A stretch of DNA of 64,000 nt from Streptomyces sp. H27-H1 (GCF_026627445.1 NZ_JAPNLJ010000006.1:186001-250000), one strand, 5' to 3'; counted from the stretch's first letter, positions 34,013 through 44,915 are shown. Program-made: numbers and translations. The notes: generated by a model from the sequence alone, not told the origin.

Positions 34013-35011
34013 ATGACTCGCATTGCCATCAACGGATTCGGCCGCATCGGGCGCAACGTGCTGCGCGCTCTGCTCGAACGCGACAGCGACCTCGACATCG
34101 TCGCCGTCAACGACCTCACCGAACCGGCCACCCTCGCGCGGCTGCTCGCCTACGACACCACGTCCGGCCGGCTCGGCCGCCCGGTGTCCGTCGACGGGGA
34201 CGTCCTCGTCGTCGACGGCCGCCGCATCAAGGTGCTCGCCGAGCGCGAACCGTCGCAACTGCCCTGGGGCGAGCTCGGCGTGGACATCGTGCTGGAGGCG
34301 ACCGGCCGCTTCGCCTCGGCCAAGGCCGCCCGCGCCCACATCGACGCCGGAGCCAAGAAGGTGCTCGTCAGCGCGCCGGCGGACGGCGCCGACATCACCC
34401 TCGCGTTCGGGGTGAACAGCGACTCGTACGACCCGGAACTGCACACGATCGTCTCCAACGCCTCGTGCACGACCAACGCGCTCGCGCCGCTGGCCGCCGT
34501 ACTCGACGACCTCGCGGGCATCGAGCACGGCTTCATGACGACGGTGCACGCCTACACGCAGGAGCAGAACCTGCAGGACGGTCCGCACCGCGACCCGCGG
34601 CGTGCCCGCGCCGCAGCCGTGAACATCGTGCCGACCACGACGGGCGCCGCGAAGGCCATCGGCCTCGTACTGCCGAACCTGGAGGGCAAGCTCTCCGGTG
34701 ACTCGATCCGCGTCCCGGTTCCGGTGGGGTCGATCGTCGAGCTGAACACCACCGTCGCCCGCGACGTGACCCGCGAGGACGTGCTCGCGGCGTACCGCGC
34801 CGCGGCCGAAGGGCCGCTCGCCGGCGTGCTGGAGTACTCGGACGACCCGCTCGTCTCGTCCGACATCACGGGCAACCCGGCCTCGTCCATCTTCGACTCG
34901 GCCCTCACCCGCGTCGAAGGCCGCCACATCAAGGTGGTCGCCTGGTACGACAACGAGTGGGGCTTCTCGAACCGCGTGATCGACACGCTCGAACTGCTCG
35001 CCTCCCGCTGA
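34013..35011 (+). CDS. gap: Type I glyceraldehyde-3-phosphate dehydrogenase
   Basis: The protein has 332 residues, normal for the family; CAGGGAGCC lies before ATG 34013. The NAD-binding start MTRIAINGFGRIGRNVLRALLER, catalytic SNASCTTNALAPL, the HAYTQEQNLQDGPHRDPRRARAAAVNIVPTTTGAAKA segment and C-terminal WYDNEWGFSNRVIDTLEL are all present. It oxidises glyceraldehyde-3-phosphate with NAD+ and phosphate in glycolysis, in the cytoplasm. No other glycolytic gene is near, so it is probably an accessory copy beside a main gap operon elsewhere. HRDPRRARAA is a slightly Arg-richer substrate loop than usual. Confidence 0.95.
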   Translation: MTRIAINGFGRIGRNVLRALLERDSDLDIVAVNDLTEPATLARLLAYDTTSGRLGRPVSVDGDVLVVDGRRIKVLAEREPSQLPWGELGVDIVLEATGRFASAKAARAHIDAGAKKVLVSAPADGADITLAFGVNSDSYDPELHTIVSNASCTTNALAPLAAVLDDLAGIEHGFMTTVHAYTQEQNLQDGPHRDPRRARAAAVNIVPTTTGAAKAIGLVLPNLEGKLSGDSIRVPVPVGSIVELNTTVARDVTREDVLAAYRAAAEGPLAGVLEYSDDPLVSSDITGNPASSIFDSALTRVEGRHIKVVAWYDNEWGFSNRVIDTLELLASR

Positions 35012-35300
35012 GGTTCGAACCCCGGCGGTCCAGCGCCGCGGCCCGGTTCCCGGTCCGTGGCGCATCGGCGTGCCGGCATGCCGGCGCTCGCTTTTCGCCT
35101 GCCCGTCACCTGCTCGTCGTACGTCGTTTTCCGCGGCGCCCTTTTACCGTCTCTTCCCGGCCATGCGCAAGGCTTGAACCAGAAAATTCTTGATTGCGCA
35201 CTAGACTGGCGGGCTGTTTGGCGCTGGACCGGAACAACCTGGGCAGACCCGGGCTCCGCCCGGCGATCCGGAGCGTTCCGGGAACACGACGCGAGGGCCG

Positions 35301-38300
35301 ATGGCAGCCACACCAGAGCACGGTGAAGTCACTCTGCTCGCCGACGGGACCGGGCTCGACGGCGGCCCCGTCGAGAGGTCCGCGGGGCCGGAGGGGCCCG
35401 AGGCCTCCGGCAAATCGGCCCGGTTCTCCGCCGGGCCCGCCGCCCCGGCCCGCACCCTCGTCGACGTGTTCGAAGCCTCCGTACGAGCCCACCCCGACGA
35501 GCCGGCCCTCGACGACGGCGCCACCCGGCTGACCTACCGGGCGCTCGCCGCCGAGGTCGAGCGCCGACGGCAGGCCCTCGCGGCCGCCGGGGTGGGGCTC
35601 GGCGACCGGGTCGGCGTACGGGTGCCGTCCGGGACCAACGATCTGTACGCGGGCATCCTCGCCGTGCTCGCGGCGGGCGCCGCCTACGTGCCCGTCGATG
35701 CCGAGGACCCGCAGGAGCGGGCCGATCTGGTCTTCGGCGAGGCCGGAGTACGGGCCGTGCTGGGCGCCGGACAGCGCATCGAGGCCGCCGCGCCCGCCGC
35801 CGCGCCCGCGGGCCCGGCCACCGGACCGGCCGAAGTCCGTGCCCCCGCCGCCCGCCCCGGCCCCGAGAACGACGCGTGGATCATCTTCACCTCCGGCTCC
35901 ACCGGCAAGCCCAAGGGCGTCGCCGTCAGCCACCGCAGCGCCGCCGCCTTCGTCGACGCCGAGGCCGCCCTGTTCCTCGCCGAGGAGCCGATCGGCCCCG
36001 GAGACCGGGTCATGGCCGGACTGTCCGTGGCCTTCGACGCCTCCTGCGAGGAAATGTGGCTGGCCTGGCGCTACGGCGCCTGCCTCGTGCCCGTGCCCCG
36101 CTCCCAGGTGCGCAGCGGCGCCGACCTCGGCCCCTGGCTGGCGGAGCAGGAGATCACCGTGGTCTCCACGGTGCCGACCCTGGCCGCACTGTGGGAGCCC
36201 GAGACCCTCAACGAGGTCCGGTTGCTGATCTTCGGCGGCGAGGCCTGCCCGCCCGAGCTGACCCAGCGCCTGGTCACCGAGGGCCGCGAGGTCTGGAACA
36301 CCTACGGACCCACCGAAGCCACCGTCGTCGCCTGCGCCTCGCTCCTGACCGGCGAGGAGCCGATCCGGATCGGCCTCCCGCTGAACGGCTGGGAACTGGC
36401 CGTCGTCGACGAATCCGGCGAACCGGTGCCCATGGGCGGCAGCGGCCAGCTCGTCATCGGCGGCGTCGGCCTGGCCCGCTACCTCGACCCCGGGAAGGAC
36501 GCCGAGAAGTACGCCCCACTGAAATCCCTCGGCTGGCAGCGGGCCTACCGCAGCGGCGACCTCGTCCGCGCGGAACCCGAGGGGCTGGTCTTCCTGGGCC
36601 GCGGAGACGAGCAGATCAAGCTCGGCGGCCGCCGGATCGAACTGGGCGAGGTGGACGCCGCCCTGCAGGCCCTGCCCGGTGTCGCAGGCGCGGCCGCCGC
36701 AGTCCGCACGGCGCGCAGCGGCAACCAACTGCTCGTCGGCTACCTGGTCACCCAGGACGGCTGGGACCACGCGGCGGCGGTGACCCGGCTGCGCGCCGAA
36801 CTGCCCGCAGCCCTCGTACCGCTGCTCGCGCCGGTCGAGGAGCTGCCCACCCGCACCTCCGGCAAGGTGGACCGCGGCGCACTGCCCTGGCCGCTGCCCG
36901 AACTGGAGACCACCGGCCCCGCCGAGCAGCTGTACGGCACCGAGGCCTGGCTCGCCGAACAGTGGAGCGAGACCCTCGGCGTGGCCGTCACCGGCGCCGC
37001 CGACGACTTCTTCGCGATCGGCGGCAGCAGCCTCGCCGCCGCCCAGCTCACCACCCGGCTGCGCACCCGCTACCCGAGCGCGGCCGTACTCGACATCTAC
37101 CAGCAGCCCACCCTGCGCAAGCTGGCCCGGCACCTGGAGAAGTCCGCACAGGACGACACGGCGGTCCGCACCGTCGCGCCCGTGCCGCTGCGCACCCAGG
37201 TGGTGCAGTTCCTGCTGCTGCTCCCGCTGTTCACGCTGGTCGGCCTGCGCTGGACGGTGGCGCTGCTCGCACTGGGCAACGTACTGCACTGGTTCGGGGC
37301 CTATCCGTGGGCGCCCGCGGCCTCCTGGTGGCTCGTCGCGGCGGGCGCCGCACTGCTCTTCAGCCCGCCCGGCCGCCTCGCGATCGCGGCCGGCGGCGCC
37401 CGCCTGCTGATGCGCGGGGTGCGGGCGGGGCGCCACCCGCGTGGCGGAAACGTTCACCTGCGGCTGTGGACGGCCGAGCGGCTGGCCGAATACTCCGGCG
37501 CGACCTCGCTCACCGGCTCCTGGCTGGAGCGCTACGCGCGGGCGCTCGGCGCCAAGATCGGCCCCGAGGTCGACCTGCACTCCCTGCCCCCCGTCACGGG
37601 CATGCTCAAACTGGGCCGCGGCTGCGCCGTGGAGTCCGAGGTGGACCTCTCCGGCCACTGGCTGGACGGGGACCGGCTGGAGATCGGCGCCGTGAAGGTC
37701 GGCGCGGGCGCCGTGGTCGGCACCCGCAGCATCCTCTTCCCCGGTGCCAAGGTCGGCAAGCGGGCCGAGGTGGCCCCCGGCTCCGCCGTGGTCGGCCAGA
37801 TCCCGACCGGCCAGCGCTGGGCCGGAGCGCCCGCCGTCAAGCTCGGCAAGGCCAAACGCAACTGGCCGAAGGAGCGCCCGCCGCGCGGTCTGCGCTGGCG
37901 CACCGCCTACGGGGCGGCCGGCTTCGGCCTCACCGCCCTGCCCGTGGTCGCCGCCCTGCCCGCCCTCCTCGTGGCCGGCCGGTTCGTGCCCGCCGACGCC
38001 GGACTCGCCCCGGCCCTGGCCGGAGCGCTGCTCGCCGTGGTGCCGGGGGCGCTCGCCTTCGGGTTCGCGTACGCAACCCTGCTCCTGGTCTCCGTACGCC
38101 TCCTCAGCATCGGGCTGCGTACGGGAACCCATCCGACGCACAGCCGGGTCGGCTGGCAGGCCTGGACGGTCACCCAGCTGATGGACCTCTCCCGGGAAAC
38201 CCTCTTCCCCCTGTACGCCGGACTGATCACGCCGGTGTGGCTGCGGCTCCTCGGCATGAAGATCGGCCGGGGCGCGGAGGTGTCCACCGTGCTCGCGCTG

Positions 38301-39281
38301 CCGAGCCTCACCACCGTGGGCGAAGGCGCGTTCCTCGCCGACGACACCCTGACCGCCCCCTACGAACTGGGCGGCGGCTGGCTGCGGATCGGCCGCTCCG
38401 AGATCGGGCGCCGGGCCTTCCTCGGCAACTCCGGCATGACCGCGCCGGGCCGCAGCGTGCCGGACGACGGGCTGGTGGGCGTACTGTCCGCCACCCCCAA
38501 GAAGGCGAAGAAGGGCAGCTCCTACCTGGGCCTGCCGCCGGTCAGGCTGCCGAGGTCCGCCGCCGGCGCCGACCAGAGCCGGACCTACGATCCGCCCGCG
38601 CGGCTGCTGTGGGCGCGCGGGCTGGTGGAGCTGTGCCGCCTCCTCCCGGTGTTCTGCTCCGCCGCGCTGGGAGTACTGACCGTGGCGGCGTTCTGTGCGC
38701 TGACCGCGGTCGACGGGCCCGGGCTCTGGGGGACCGCGCTGCTCTCCGGTGCGGTCCTGCTCGCGGCAGGGGTGGCCGCCTGTGCGGTCGCGGCGGCCGC
38801 GAAATGGCTGCTGGTGGGCCGGCACCGGGCGGGCGAGCACCCGCTGTGGAGCGGCTTCGTATGGCGCAACGAACTGGCCGACACCTTCGTCGAGGTGCTG
38901 GCCGTGCCCTGGCTGGTCGGCTCGGTCCCCGGCACACCGGTGCTGTCGCTGTGGCTGCGCGGGCTGGGGGCCCGGATCGGTCGCGGCGTGTGGTGCGAGA
39001 GCTACTGGCTGCCCGAGACCGACCTGGTCGCACTGGGCGACGGCGTCAGTGTGAACCGGGGCTGCGTGTTGCAGACGCACCTCTTCCACGACCGGATCTT
39101 GAGGACGGATACTGTGGTCCTCCGTGAGGGCGCCACCCTGGGCCCGGGTGGAATCGTCCTGCCCGGAAGCACGGTCGGGGCCCGCAGCACGCTGGGTCCC
39201 GCGTCCCTCGTGATGGCCGGGGAATCCGTTCCCGCCGACACCCGCTGGCTGGGCAACCCGATCGAGGCCTGGCGGCCCTGA
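35301..39281 (+). CDS. Pls/PosA-family membrane nonribosomal peptide synthetase
   Basis: The protein has 1326 residues, matching the about 1300 of Streptomyces poly-lysine synthetase-type enzymes. The adenylation domain (about 50-525) has IIFTSGSTGKPKG, NTYGPTEATV and YRSGDLVR..GRGDEQIKLGGRRIELGE. The carrier domain (about 535-610) has FFAIGGSSLAAAQ with the pantetheine Ser. The C-terminal half has about six membrane spans interleaved with three left-handed beta-helix-like tandem regions (KIGPEVDLHSLPPVTGMLKLGRGCAVESEVDLSGHW; KIGRGAEVSTVLALPSLTTVGEGAFLADD; RIGRGVWCESYWLPETDLVALGDGVSVNRGC), the hallmark of the family. Known members make isopeptide homopolymers of basic amino acids. The amino acid used here is not readable by eye. 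An M1 peptidase follows after 75 bases. Confidence 0.9.
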   Translation: MAATPEHGEVTLLADGTGLDGGPVERSAGPEGPEASGKSARFSAGPAAPARTLVDVFEASVRAHPDEPALDDGATRLTYRALAAEVERRRQALAAAGVGLGDRVGVRVPSGTNDLYAGILAVLAAGAAYVPVDAEDPQERADLVFGEAGVRAVLGAGQRIEAAAPAAAPAGPATGPAEVRAPAARPGPENDAWIIFTSGSTGKPKGVAVSHRSAAAFVDAEAALFLAEEPIGPGDRVMAGLSVAFDASCEEMWLAWRYGACLVPVPRSQVRSGADLGPWLAEQEITVVSTVPTLAALWEPETLNEVRLLIFGGEACPPELTQRLVTEGREVWNTYGPTEATVVACASLLTGEEPIRIGLPLNGWELAVVDESGEPVPMGGSGQLVIGGVGLARYLDPGKDAEKYAPLKSLGWQRAYRSGDLVRAEPEGLVFLGRGDEQIKLGGRRIELGEVDAALQALPGVAGAAAAVRTARSGNQLLVGYLVTQDGWDHAAAVTRLRAELPAALVPLLAPVEELPTRTSGKVDRGALPWPLPELETTGPAEQLYGTEAWLAEQWSETLGVAVTGAADDFFAIGGSSLAAAQLTTRLRTRYPSAAVLDIYQQPTLRKLARHLEKSAQDDTAVRTVAPVPLRTQVVQFLLLLPLFTLVGLRWTVALLALGNVLHWFGAYPWAPAASWWLVAAGAALLFSPPGRLAIAAGGARLLMRGVRAGRHPRGGNVHLRLWTAERLAEYSGATSLTGSWLERYARALGAKIGPEVDLHSLPPVTGMLKLGRGCAVESEVDLSGHWLDGDRLEIGAVKVGAGAVVGTRSILFPGAKVGKRAEVAPGSAVVGQIPTGQRWAGAPAVKLGKAKRNWPKERPPRGLRWRTAYGAAGFGLTALPVVAALPALLVAGRFVPADAGLAPALAGALLAVVPGALAFGFAYATLLLVSVRLLSIGLRTGTHPTHSRVGWQAWTVTQLMDLSRETLFPLYAGLITPVWLRLLGMKIGRGAEVSTVLALPSLTTVGEGAFLADDTLTAPYELGGGWLRIGRSEIGRRAFLGNSGMTAPGRSVPDDGLVGVLSATPKKAKKGSSYLGLPPVRLPRSAAGADQSRTYDPPARLLWARGLVELCRLLPVFCSAALGVLTVAAFCALTAVDGPGLWGTALLSGAVLLAAGVAACAVAAAAKWLLVGRHRAGEHPLWSGFVWRNELADTFVEVLAVPWLVGSVPGTPVLSLWLRGLGARIGRGVWCESYWLPETDLVALGDGVSVNRGCVLQTHLFHDRILRTDTVVLREGATLGPGGIVLPGSTVGARSTLGPASLVMAGESVPADTRWLGNPIEAWRP

Positions 39282-39356
39282 CTGCGCGGCCCCGAACATG
39301 CGGGCACGGTTCCACCAGCACGTCGTACGAGCACAACGCAGGGAGCGGAAGCGGCA

Positions 39357-40694
39357 GTGAGCGGCCAGAAGACAGCGGTATCGGACCCGTACTTTCCGGC
39401 CAACGGCGACCACCGCTACCGCGTGCACCGGTACGAGCTCGCCCTGGAGTACCGTCCCGGACCCAACCGGCTCGCCGGGACGGCCCGGCTCAGCGCGATC
39501 GCCGGGCGGGCGCCGCTCACCGAGTTCCACCTCAACCTGGCCGAGTTCAAAATAGGCCGGGTCCTGGTGAACGGCCGGGCGCCGCACTACACCCACCGTG
39601 GCGGCAAGCTCCGCATCCGGCCGCCCAAGCCGCTCTCCGCCGGCGCCGCCTTCACCGTGGAGGTGCACTGGGCGGGCAACCCCACACCGGTACGCAGCCC
39701 CTGGGGCGGCCTCGGCTGGGAGGAGCTGACCGACGGCGCGCTGGTGGCCAGCCAGCCGGTCGGCGCCCCCTCCTGGTACCCGTGCAACGACCGGCCCGCG
39801 GACAAGGCCTCGTACCAGATCTCGGTCAACACCCCCTCCGCCTACACGGTCGTGGCCGGCGGCCGGCTGCTCACGCGGACGACCAGGGCCTCCACAACGA
39901 CCTGGGTGTACGAGCAGCCGGCGCCGACCTCCAGCTACCTGGTCGGGCTGTCCATCGGCATGTACCAGACGGTGCTGCTCGGCGACCCCGGGCTCGGCGG
40001 CGTTCCGCAGAGCGCCCACGTACCGGCGCACCTGCTGCCCCGCTTCTCCCGCGACTTCGCGCGGCAGCCCGCCATGATGCAGCTGTTCGAGGAGCTCTTC
40101 GGCCCCTACCCCTTCGGGGAGTACGCGGTGGTCGTCGCCGACGAGGAGCTGGACGTACCGGTGGAGGCGCAGGGCCTCTCGCTGTTCGGCGCCAACCACC
40201 TGGACGGCGTACGCGGCTCTGAGCGGCTCATCGCCCACGAGCTCGCGCACCAGTGGTTCGGCAACAGCGTGACCATCGCCGACTGGCGGCACATCTGGCT
40301 CAACGAGGGCTTCGCGAAGTACGCGGAATGGCTCTGGTCGGAGCGCTCCGGCGGCCGCACCGCGCACGAACTGGCGGCCGCCGCGCACCGCCTGCTGTCG
40401 GCGCAGCCGCAGGACCTCCTGCTGGCCGATCCGGGACGCAAGCTGATGTTCGACGACCGCCTGTACCAGCGGGGCGGCCTCGCCGTGCACGCGGTCCGCT
40501 GCGCACTGGGGGACGGCCCCTTCTTCCGCATGCTGCGGGAGTGGGCCTCCGTGCACCGCCACGGTGTGGTCACCACGGCCGGTTTCACCGCGCACGCGGC
40601 CCGGTACGCGAGCGAACCGCTGGAGGACCTGTTCTCGGCCTGGCTGGCCGAGCCGGCCCTGCCGCCGCTGCCCGCGCCGGCCGGGGCGCTCTAG
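39357..40694 (+). CDS. M1-family zinc aminopeptidase-like metallopeptidase
   Basis: The protein has 445 residues from GTG 39357 (GGGAG and GGAAG upstream). The N-terminal beta domain (YRVHRYELALEYRPGPNRLAGTARLSAIA) leads into the catalytic domain with zinc motif LIAHELAHQWFGNSVT and NEGFAKYAEWLW 19 residues on, the complete HExxH-x18-E signature. The GXMEN-like exopeptidase motif is replaced by AQGLSLFG. Its length is about half that of aminopeptidase N and there is no signal peptide. It sits right behind the Pls/PosA synthetase; poly-lysine producers are known to carry M1-type polymer-degrading peptidases, so a protective or trimming role is plausible. Confidence 0.9.
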   Translation: MSGQKTAVSDPYFPANGDHRYRVHRYELALEYRPGPNRLAGTARLSAIAGRAPLTEFHLNLAEFKIGRVLVNGRAPHYTHRGGKLRIRPPKPLSAGAAFTVEVHWAGNPTPVRSPWGGLGWEELTDGALVASQPVGAPSWYPCNDRPADKASYQISVNTPSAYTVVAGGRLLTRTTRASTTTWVYEQPAPTSSYLVGLSIGMYQTVLLGDPGLGGVPQSAHVPAHLLPRFSRDFARQPAMMQLFEELFGPYPFGEYAVVVADEELDVPVEAQGLSLFGANHLDGVRGSERLIAHELAHQWFGNSVTIADWRHIWLNEGFAKYAEWLWSERSGGRTAHELAAAAHRLLSAQPQDLLLADPGRKLMFDDRLYQRGGLAVHAVRCALGDGPFFRMLREWASVHRHGVVTTAGFTAHAARYASEPLEDLFSAWLAEPALPPLPAPAGAL

Positions 40695-40945
40695 GCGTTC
40701 CGGCCGGTGACGATCAGGGGCAGGTGACGCCGACGGATGCTGCGACGAGTGTTTCGTCGGGACAGGGCGGAAGTTCCGGGCTTGACCTCGGACTTCACGT
40801 CCTCGATGAACTGGTCGTGGATGCCGACGTCGGCCAGCGATCCACCGAGGGCGCCCACGGCCGCGCCCACGGCCGCGCCGAGCGCCGCGTCGTGCACCTG
40901 TATCAGCTGTTCCTTCTGCAGCGCGCCCGCCGGCCATCTGCACCA
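40691..40945 (-). pseudogene. DUF1269-like membrane protein remnant
   Basis: On the minus strand the text LQKEQLIQVHDAALGAAVGAAVGALGGSLADVGIHDQFIEDVKSEVKPGTSAL is the C-terminal part of a DUF1269 protein, with the usual glycine-rich membrane hairpin and DVGIxDxFIxxV..PGTSAL. After PGTSAL the frame slips into RRNTRRSIRRRHLPLIVTG and loses the expected end. The N-terminal half is missing. It overlaps the peptidase stop by 4 bases. The function of intact members is unknown. Confidence 0.6.
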
Positions 40946-40978
40946 TCCTGACCTGCGCGTATGCAGGATGGCTGCGGT

Positions 40979-42484
40979 TCAGTGCTCGCAGAGGGAGAAT
41001 TCTCGTTCGTAGAGCTGCTCGTTGTGTTCGGCAACGAAGAACTTGCGTTCCTGCATGAGCTGTTCGCGGAAGTCCTTTGCCTGGGCGAGCGTCATGGTCG
41101 AGGTCTCGGACCACGGCTGCTGCGGTGGCACATCGGATGTCGAGACGATCTTTTCCGACGGGTCGACCAGGAAGAAGGCGAGAATCTTGCGATGGCCCGG
41201 GCGGGTGGAGTCCTTGAGGCGGAACGAGCCGACGCGGTGTTGCAGGATGTTCGGGAAAGCCAGGCAGCGGCCCGCTGGGGTCGATGCCGATCCCAGTATC
41301 TGGTTCAGTGCGTCTTCGTTCTCCAGGCCGTAGACCTCACGCATTCCGTTGTCGTCGTTCTGCTCGTAGTTGGGGTCATCGAGCGCCGCCCGGAAACTCA
41401 GCCGGCTTTCGGTGATGTTCTCGCTGTCCCAGTAGTAGATGCCGGTCGAGACGATCCGCTCGTTCACCATCCCCTCGACGTGCCAGGAACCGCCGTGGTA
41501 CTCGGGCTTGTCCGGGGTGAGATGAATGGTGGCGAGCTTGACGATGACCTGGAGACGACGGCCGCGCAGGTCGACTCGGCCGGACGCGTCGGGCAGTTCG
41601 GGCGGAGTGAAGGCCGGGGCGTCCGGGACGACGGGGCGGCGGTCCTCCCACCATTGGTCCTGGGCCTGTTCCCAGGCGTGAACGGCGGCTTCGTAGGCAT
41701 CGTCACTGTAGTCGGATTTGTTCGGGTGCTCCGGCTCCGAGTCGTACCACCCGTAGGGATTGACCTCGATCCGCAGGGGCCGGGGGTGGCGCAGATCGGT
41801 GAGTACGTTCTCCAGTAGCGGGCGCATTCCTGCGAGCAAGTCCTGCAAGACGGACACCAGTTCGCGATGAATCTCGGGGTGGACGTTGTTTACGTACGAA
41901 CGGAAGGCGACATCGCCGTCGTCACTGACGTCGACGTCCGTGGGTAGCCACTGGAATTTCTCCGAGAACTCGTACTTCGAATAGCGGTCCGTCGGGTTCT
42001 TCCAAGCCCCCTCGGGCCCGCCGCTCACCTCTCTCACCAGGCAGAACAGTGAGGGATGAACCAGATCCAATACCTGGCCGTCGGATCCGGGATGCCAGTC
42101 CCGTTCTGCTTCGGGGACCTGTTCCAGAACCTGAACCGCCTCGCGCAGCCGGTCACTGAGCTTGTCGTCGACCAGTGCGTCCGAGTGCCATACGCCGTCG
42201 ACGGCGGACACCTCGACACCGGTTTGTCCGTCGCGCAGCGCGGCGTAATGCACGAGTTCGGCAAGCACGTAGCGAACCTGTGCTTCGGTGAGGCCCTGGG
42301 CCACCGCCTCTTGTGTCCACCTGGCGACGACCTCGGCATCGTTCATCTTGACGAACCAATCAGGCTTCGCCCGAATGTGTGAGCTGCACTGCATCATCTG
42401 GAGTTCCCGCAGTGTTCGGGGTGTCGCGAACGATATGGAACGGGATGCGTGAAAAGGCAGCGGGAAAGCAGACAGGCCGGTCAA
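40979..42484 (-). CDS. DUF4246 protein, possible Fe/2-oxoglutarate oxygenase
   Basis: The protein has 501 residues. TTG 42484 has GGGAGGA about 10 bases upstream, and the family's conserved N-terminus follows (TPRTLRELQMMQCSSHIRAKPDWFVKMNDAEVVARW). DUF4246 motifs are present: GGSWHVEGMVNERIVSTGIYYWDSENITES, then GRCLAFPNILQHRVGSFRLKDSTRPGHRKILAFFLVDPSEKIVSTSDVPPQ. The spaced HxE, QHR and PGHRK fit a double-stranded beta-helix iron site, so hydroxylase activity is a reasonable inference, not shown. The family is far better represented in fungi. Base composition is visibly lower in GC than the neighbours, with more A/T-ending codons, suggesting recent transfer. Confidence 0.8.
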   Translation of the reverse strand: MTGLSAFPLPFHASRSISFATPRTLRELQMMQCSSHIRAKPDWFVKMNDAEVVARWTQEAVAQGLTEAQVRYVLAELVHYAALRDGQTGVEVSAVDGVWHSDALVDDKLSDRLREAVQVLEQVPEAERDWHPGSDGQVLDLVHPSLFCLVREVSGGPEGAWKNPTDRYSKYEFSEKFQWLPTDVDVSDDGDVAFRSYVNNVHPEIHRELVSVLQDLLAGMRPLLENVLTDLRHPRPLRIEVNPYGWYDSEPEHPNKSDYSDDAYEAAVHAWEQAQDQWWEDRRPVVPDAPAFTPPELPDASGRVDLRGRRLQVIVKLATIHLTPDKPEYHGGSWHVEGMVNERIVSTGIYYWDSENITESRLSFRAALDDPNYEQNDDNGMREVYGLENEDALNQILGSASTPAGRCLAFPNILQHRVGSFRLKDSTRPGHRKILAFFLVDPSEKIVSTSDVPPQQPWSETSTMTLAQAKDFREQLMQERKFFVAEHNEQLYEREFSLCEH

Positions 42485-42686
42485 TTCTCTAGGTCCTCCC
42501 AGTAGATGTGCGGTGGCGGGAAGGATACTTCAGCGTGCTGACACCGCAGCCGTGCTCCCCGTCATCGACGGTCCGGGAGGTTCGCCCGACGAGGCCACCG
42601 TCGGCCCCGTCCTTACATGGCCGACATGGCCGACACGGCGGACGGCTCTTGCATCAGCTCAGCCCGCCCATCCGGATTCGAATGGC

Positions 42687-42735
42687 TCTTGTGGGTCTCG
42701 CGGCCGATGCCCGACTGCTCGTAGCCGACGCAGGC
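42687..42735 (-). repeat. 49-base fragment of an aldehyde dehydrogenase gene
   Basis: This stretch matches 43466-43514 inside the neighbouring aldehyde dehydrogenase at about 46 of 49 bases in the same orientation. It translates as [14 protein letters not shown] against [14 protein letters not shown]. Flanking sequence is unrelated. It ends 4 bases from the FKBP stop codon. Confidence 0.85.
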
Positions 42736-42739
42736 TTCC

Positions 42740-43117
42740 TCAGACTACGGAGAGCAAGTCCACCACGAAGACGAGCGTGGAACCCGCCGGGATCAACGGC
42801 GAGGGGGACTGATTGCCGTAGCCGAGGCGCGGGGGGACGATGATCTCGCGTCGACCGCCGACCTTCATCCCCCTGAGTCCCCGGTCCCAGCCCTTGATGA
42901 CCCTGCCACCGCCCACGGCGAACTTGAACGGCTGACCCCGGTCCCAGGAAGCGTCGAACTCCAATCCGGACTCGAAGGTGACCCCGACGTAGTGAACCCG
43001 GACAACCCTGCCCGGCTTCGCCTCGGGCCCGTCCCCGACGACGAGGTCCCGGATTGTCAGCTCCTCGGGAGCATCGCCGGCCGGAAGTTCGACCTCGGGC
43101 TTGGTCAGTTCACTCAT
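42740..43117 (-). CDS. FKBP-type peptidyl-prolyl isomerase
   Basis: The protein has 125 residues, the length of small cytoplasmic bacterial FKBPs. The FKBP core is complete: ELTIRDLVVGDGPEAKPGRVVRVHYVGVTFESGLEFDASWDRGQPFKFAVGGGRVIKGWDRGLRGMKVGGRREIIVPPRLGYG followed by IPAGSTLVFVVDLLSV. The active-site residues Tyr (HYVG), Phe (FDASWDRG), Val-Ile (RVIKGW) and the terminal Tyr (LGYG) are present. There is no signal peptide. It catalyses proline cis-trans isomerisation. Its neighbours give no operon hint. Confidence 0.95.
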   Translation of the reverse strand: MSELTKPEVELPAGDAPEELTIRDLVVGDGPEAKPGRVVRVHYVGVTFESGLEFDASWDRGQPFKFAVGGGRVIKGWDRGLRGMKVGGRREIIVPPRLGYGNQSPSPLIPAGSTLVFVVDLLSVV

Positions 43118-43236
43118 CGCAGCCTCATTGCTCTCCGCGGAATCCCTCGTACAGACCAGCCGGGCGCATGGTCACTCCATGCAGTAGATGATCACGCTAC
43201 CGAGAAGGCCGACCGACTGAAGTACATCAAACCCCA

Positions 43237-43270
43237 CGGAGCACGGCGCGGCGTCACTGGGCGTGCTCCG
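43237..43270. terminator. Hairpin downstream of the aldehyde dehydrogenase
   Basis: CGGAGCACG (43237-43245) pairs perfectly with CGTGCTCCG (43262-43270) over a 16-base loop, about 120 bases past the dehydrogenase stop. No T-run follows. The rest of the 43118-43391 gap holds nothing I can name. Confidence 0.45.
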
Positions 43271-43391
43271 TCTTCGGTATCGCCATGGCGAGCCCTGCCG
43301 GAACAGGACCTGCAACTCGTACGGCGCAAGTCGCTCGATGAGGTCCGGTACGAACGGTTTCACGAACGATCACGCCTTGGGAAGGGACGTC

Positions 43392-44915
<1,524 letters not shown>

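Noticed and set aside
35106..41114. A 2002-residue open frame on the minus strand
   Set aside because: It lies opposite the Pls/PosA synthetase, the M1 peptidase and the DUF1269 relic, has no motifs, and results from GC-rich codon bias.
43118..43391. Possible tRNA or regulatory RNA downstream of the dehydrogenase
   Set aside because: No cloverleaf could be drawn; only one plain hairpin is present.
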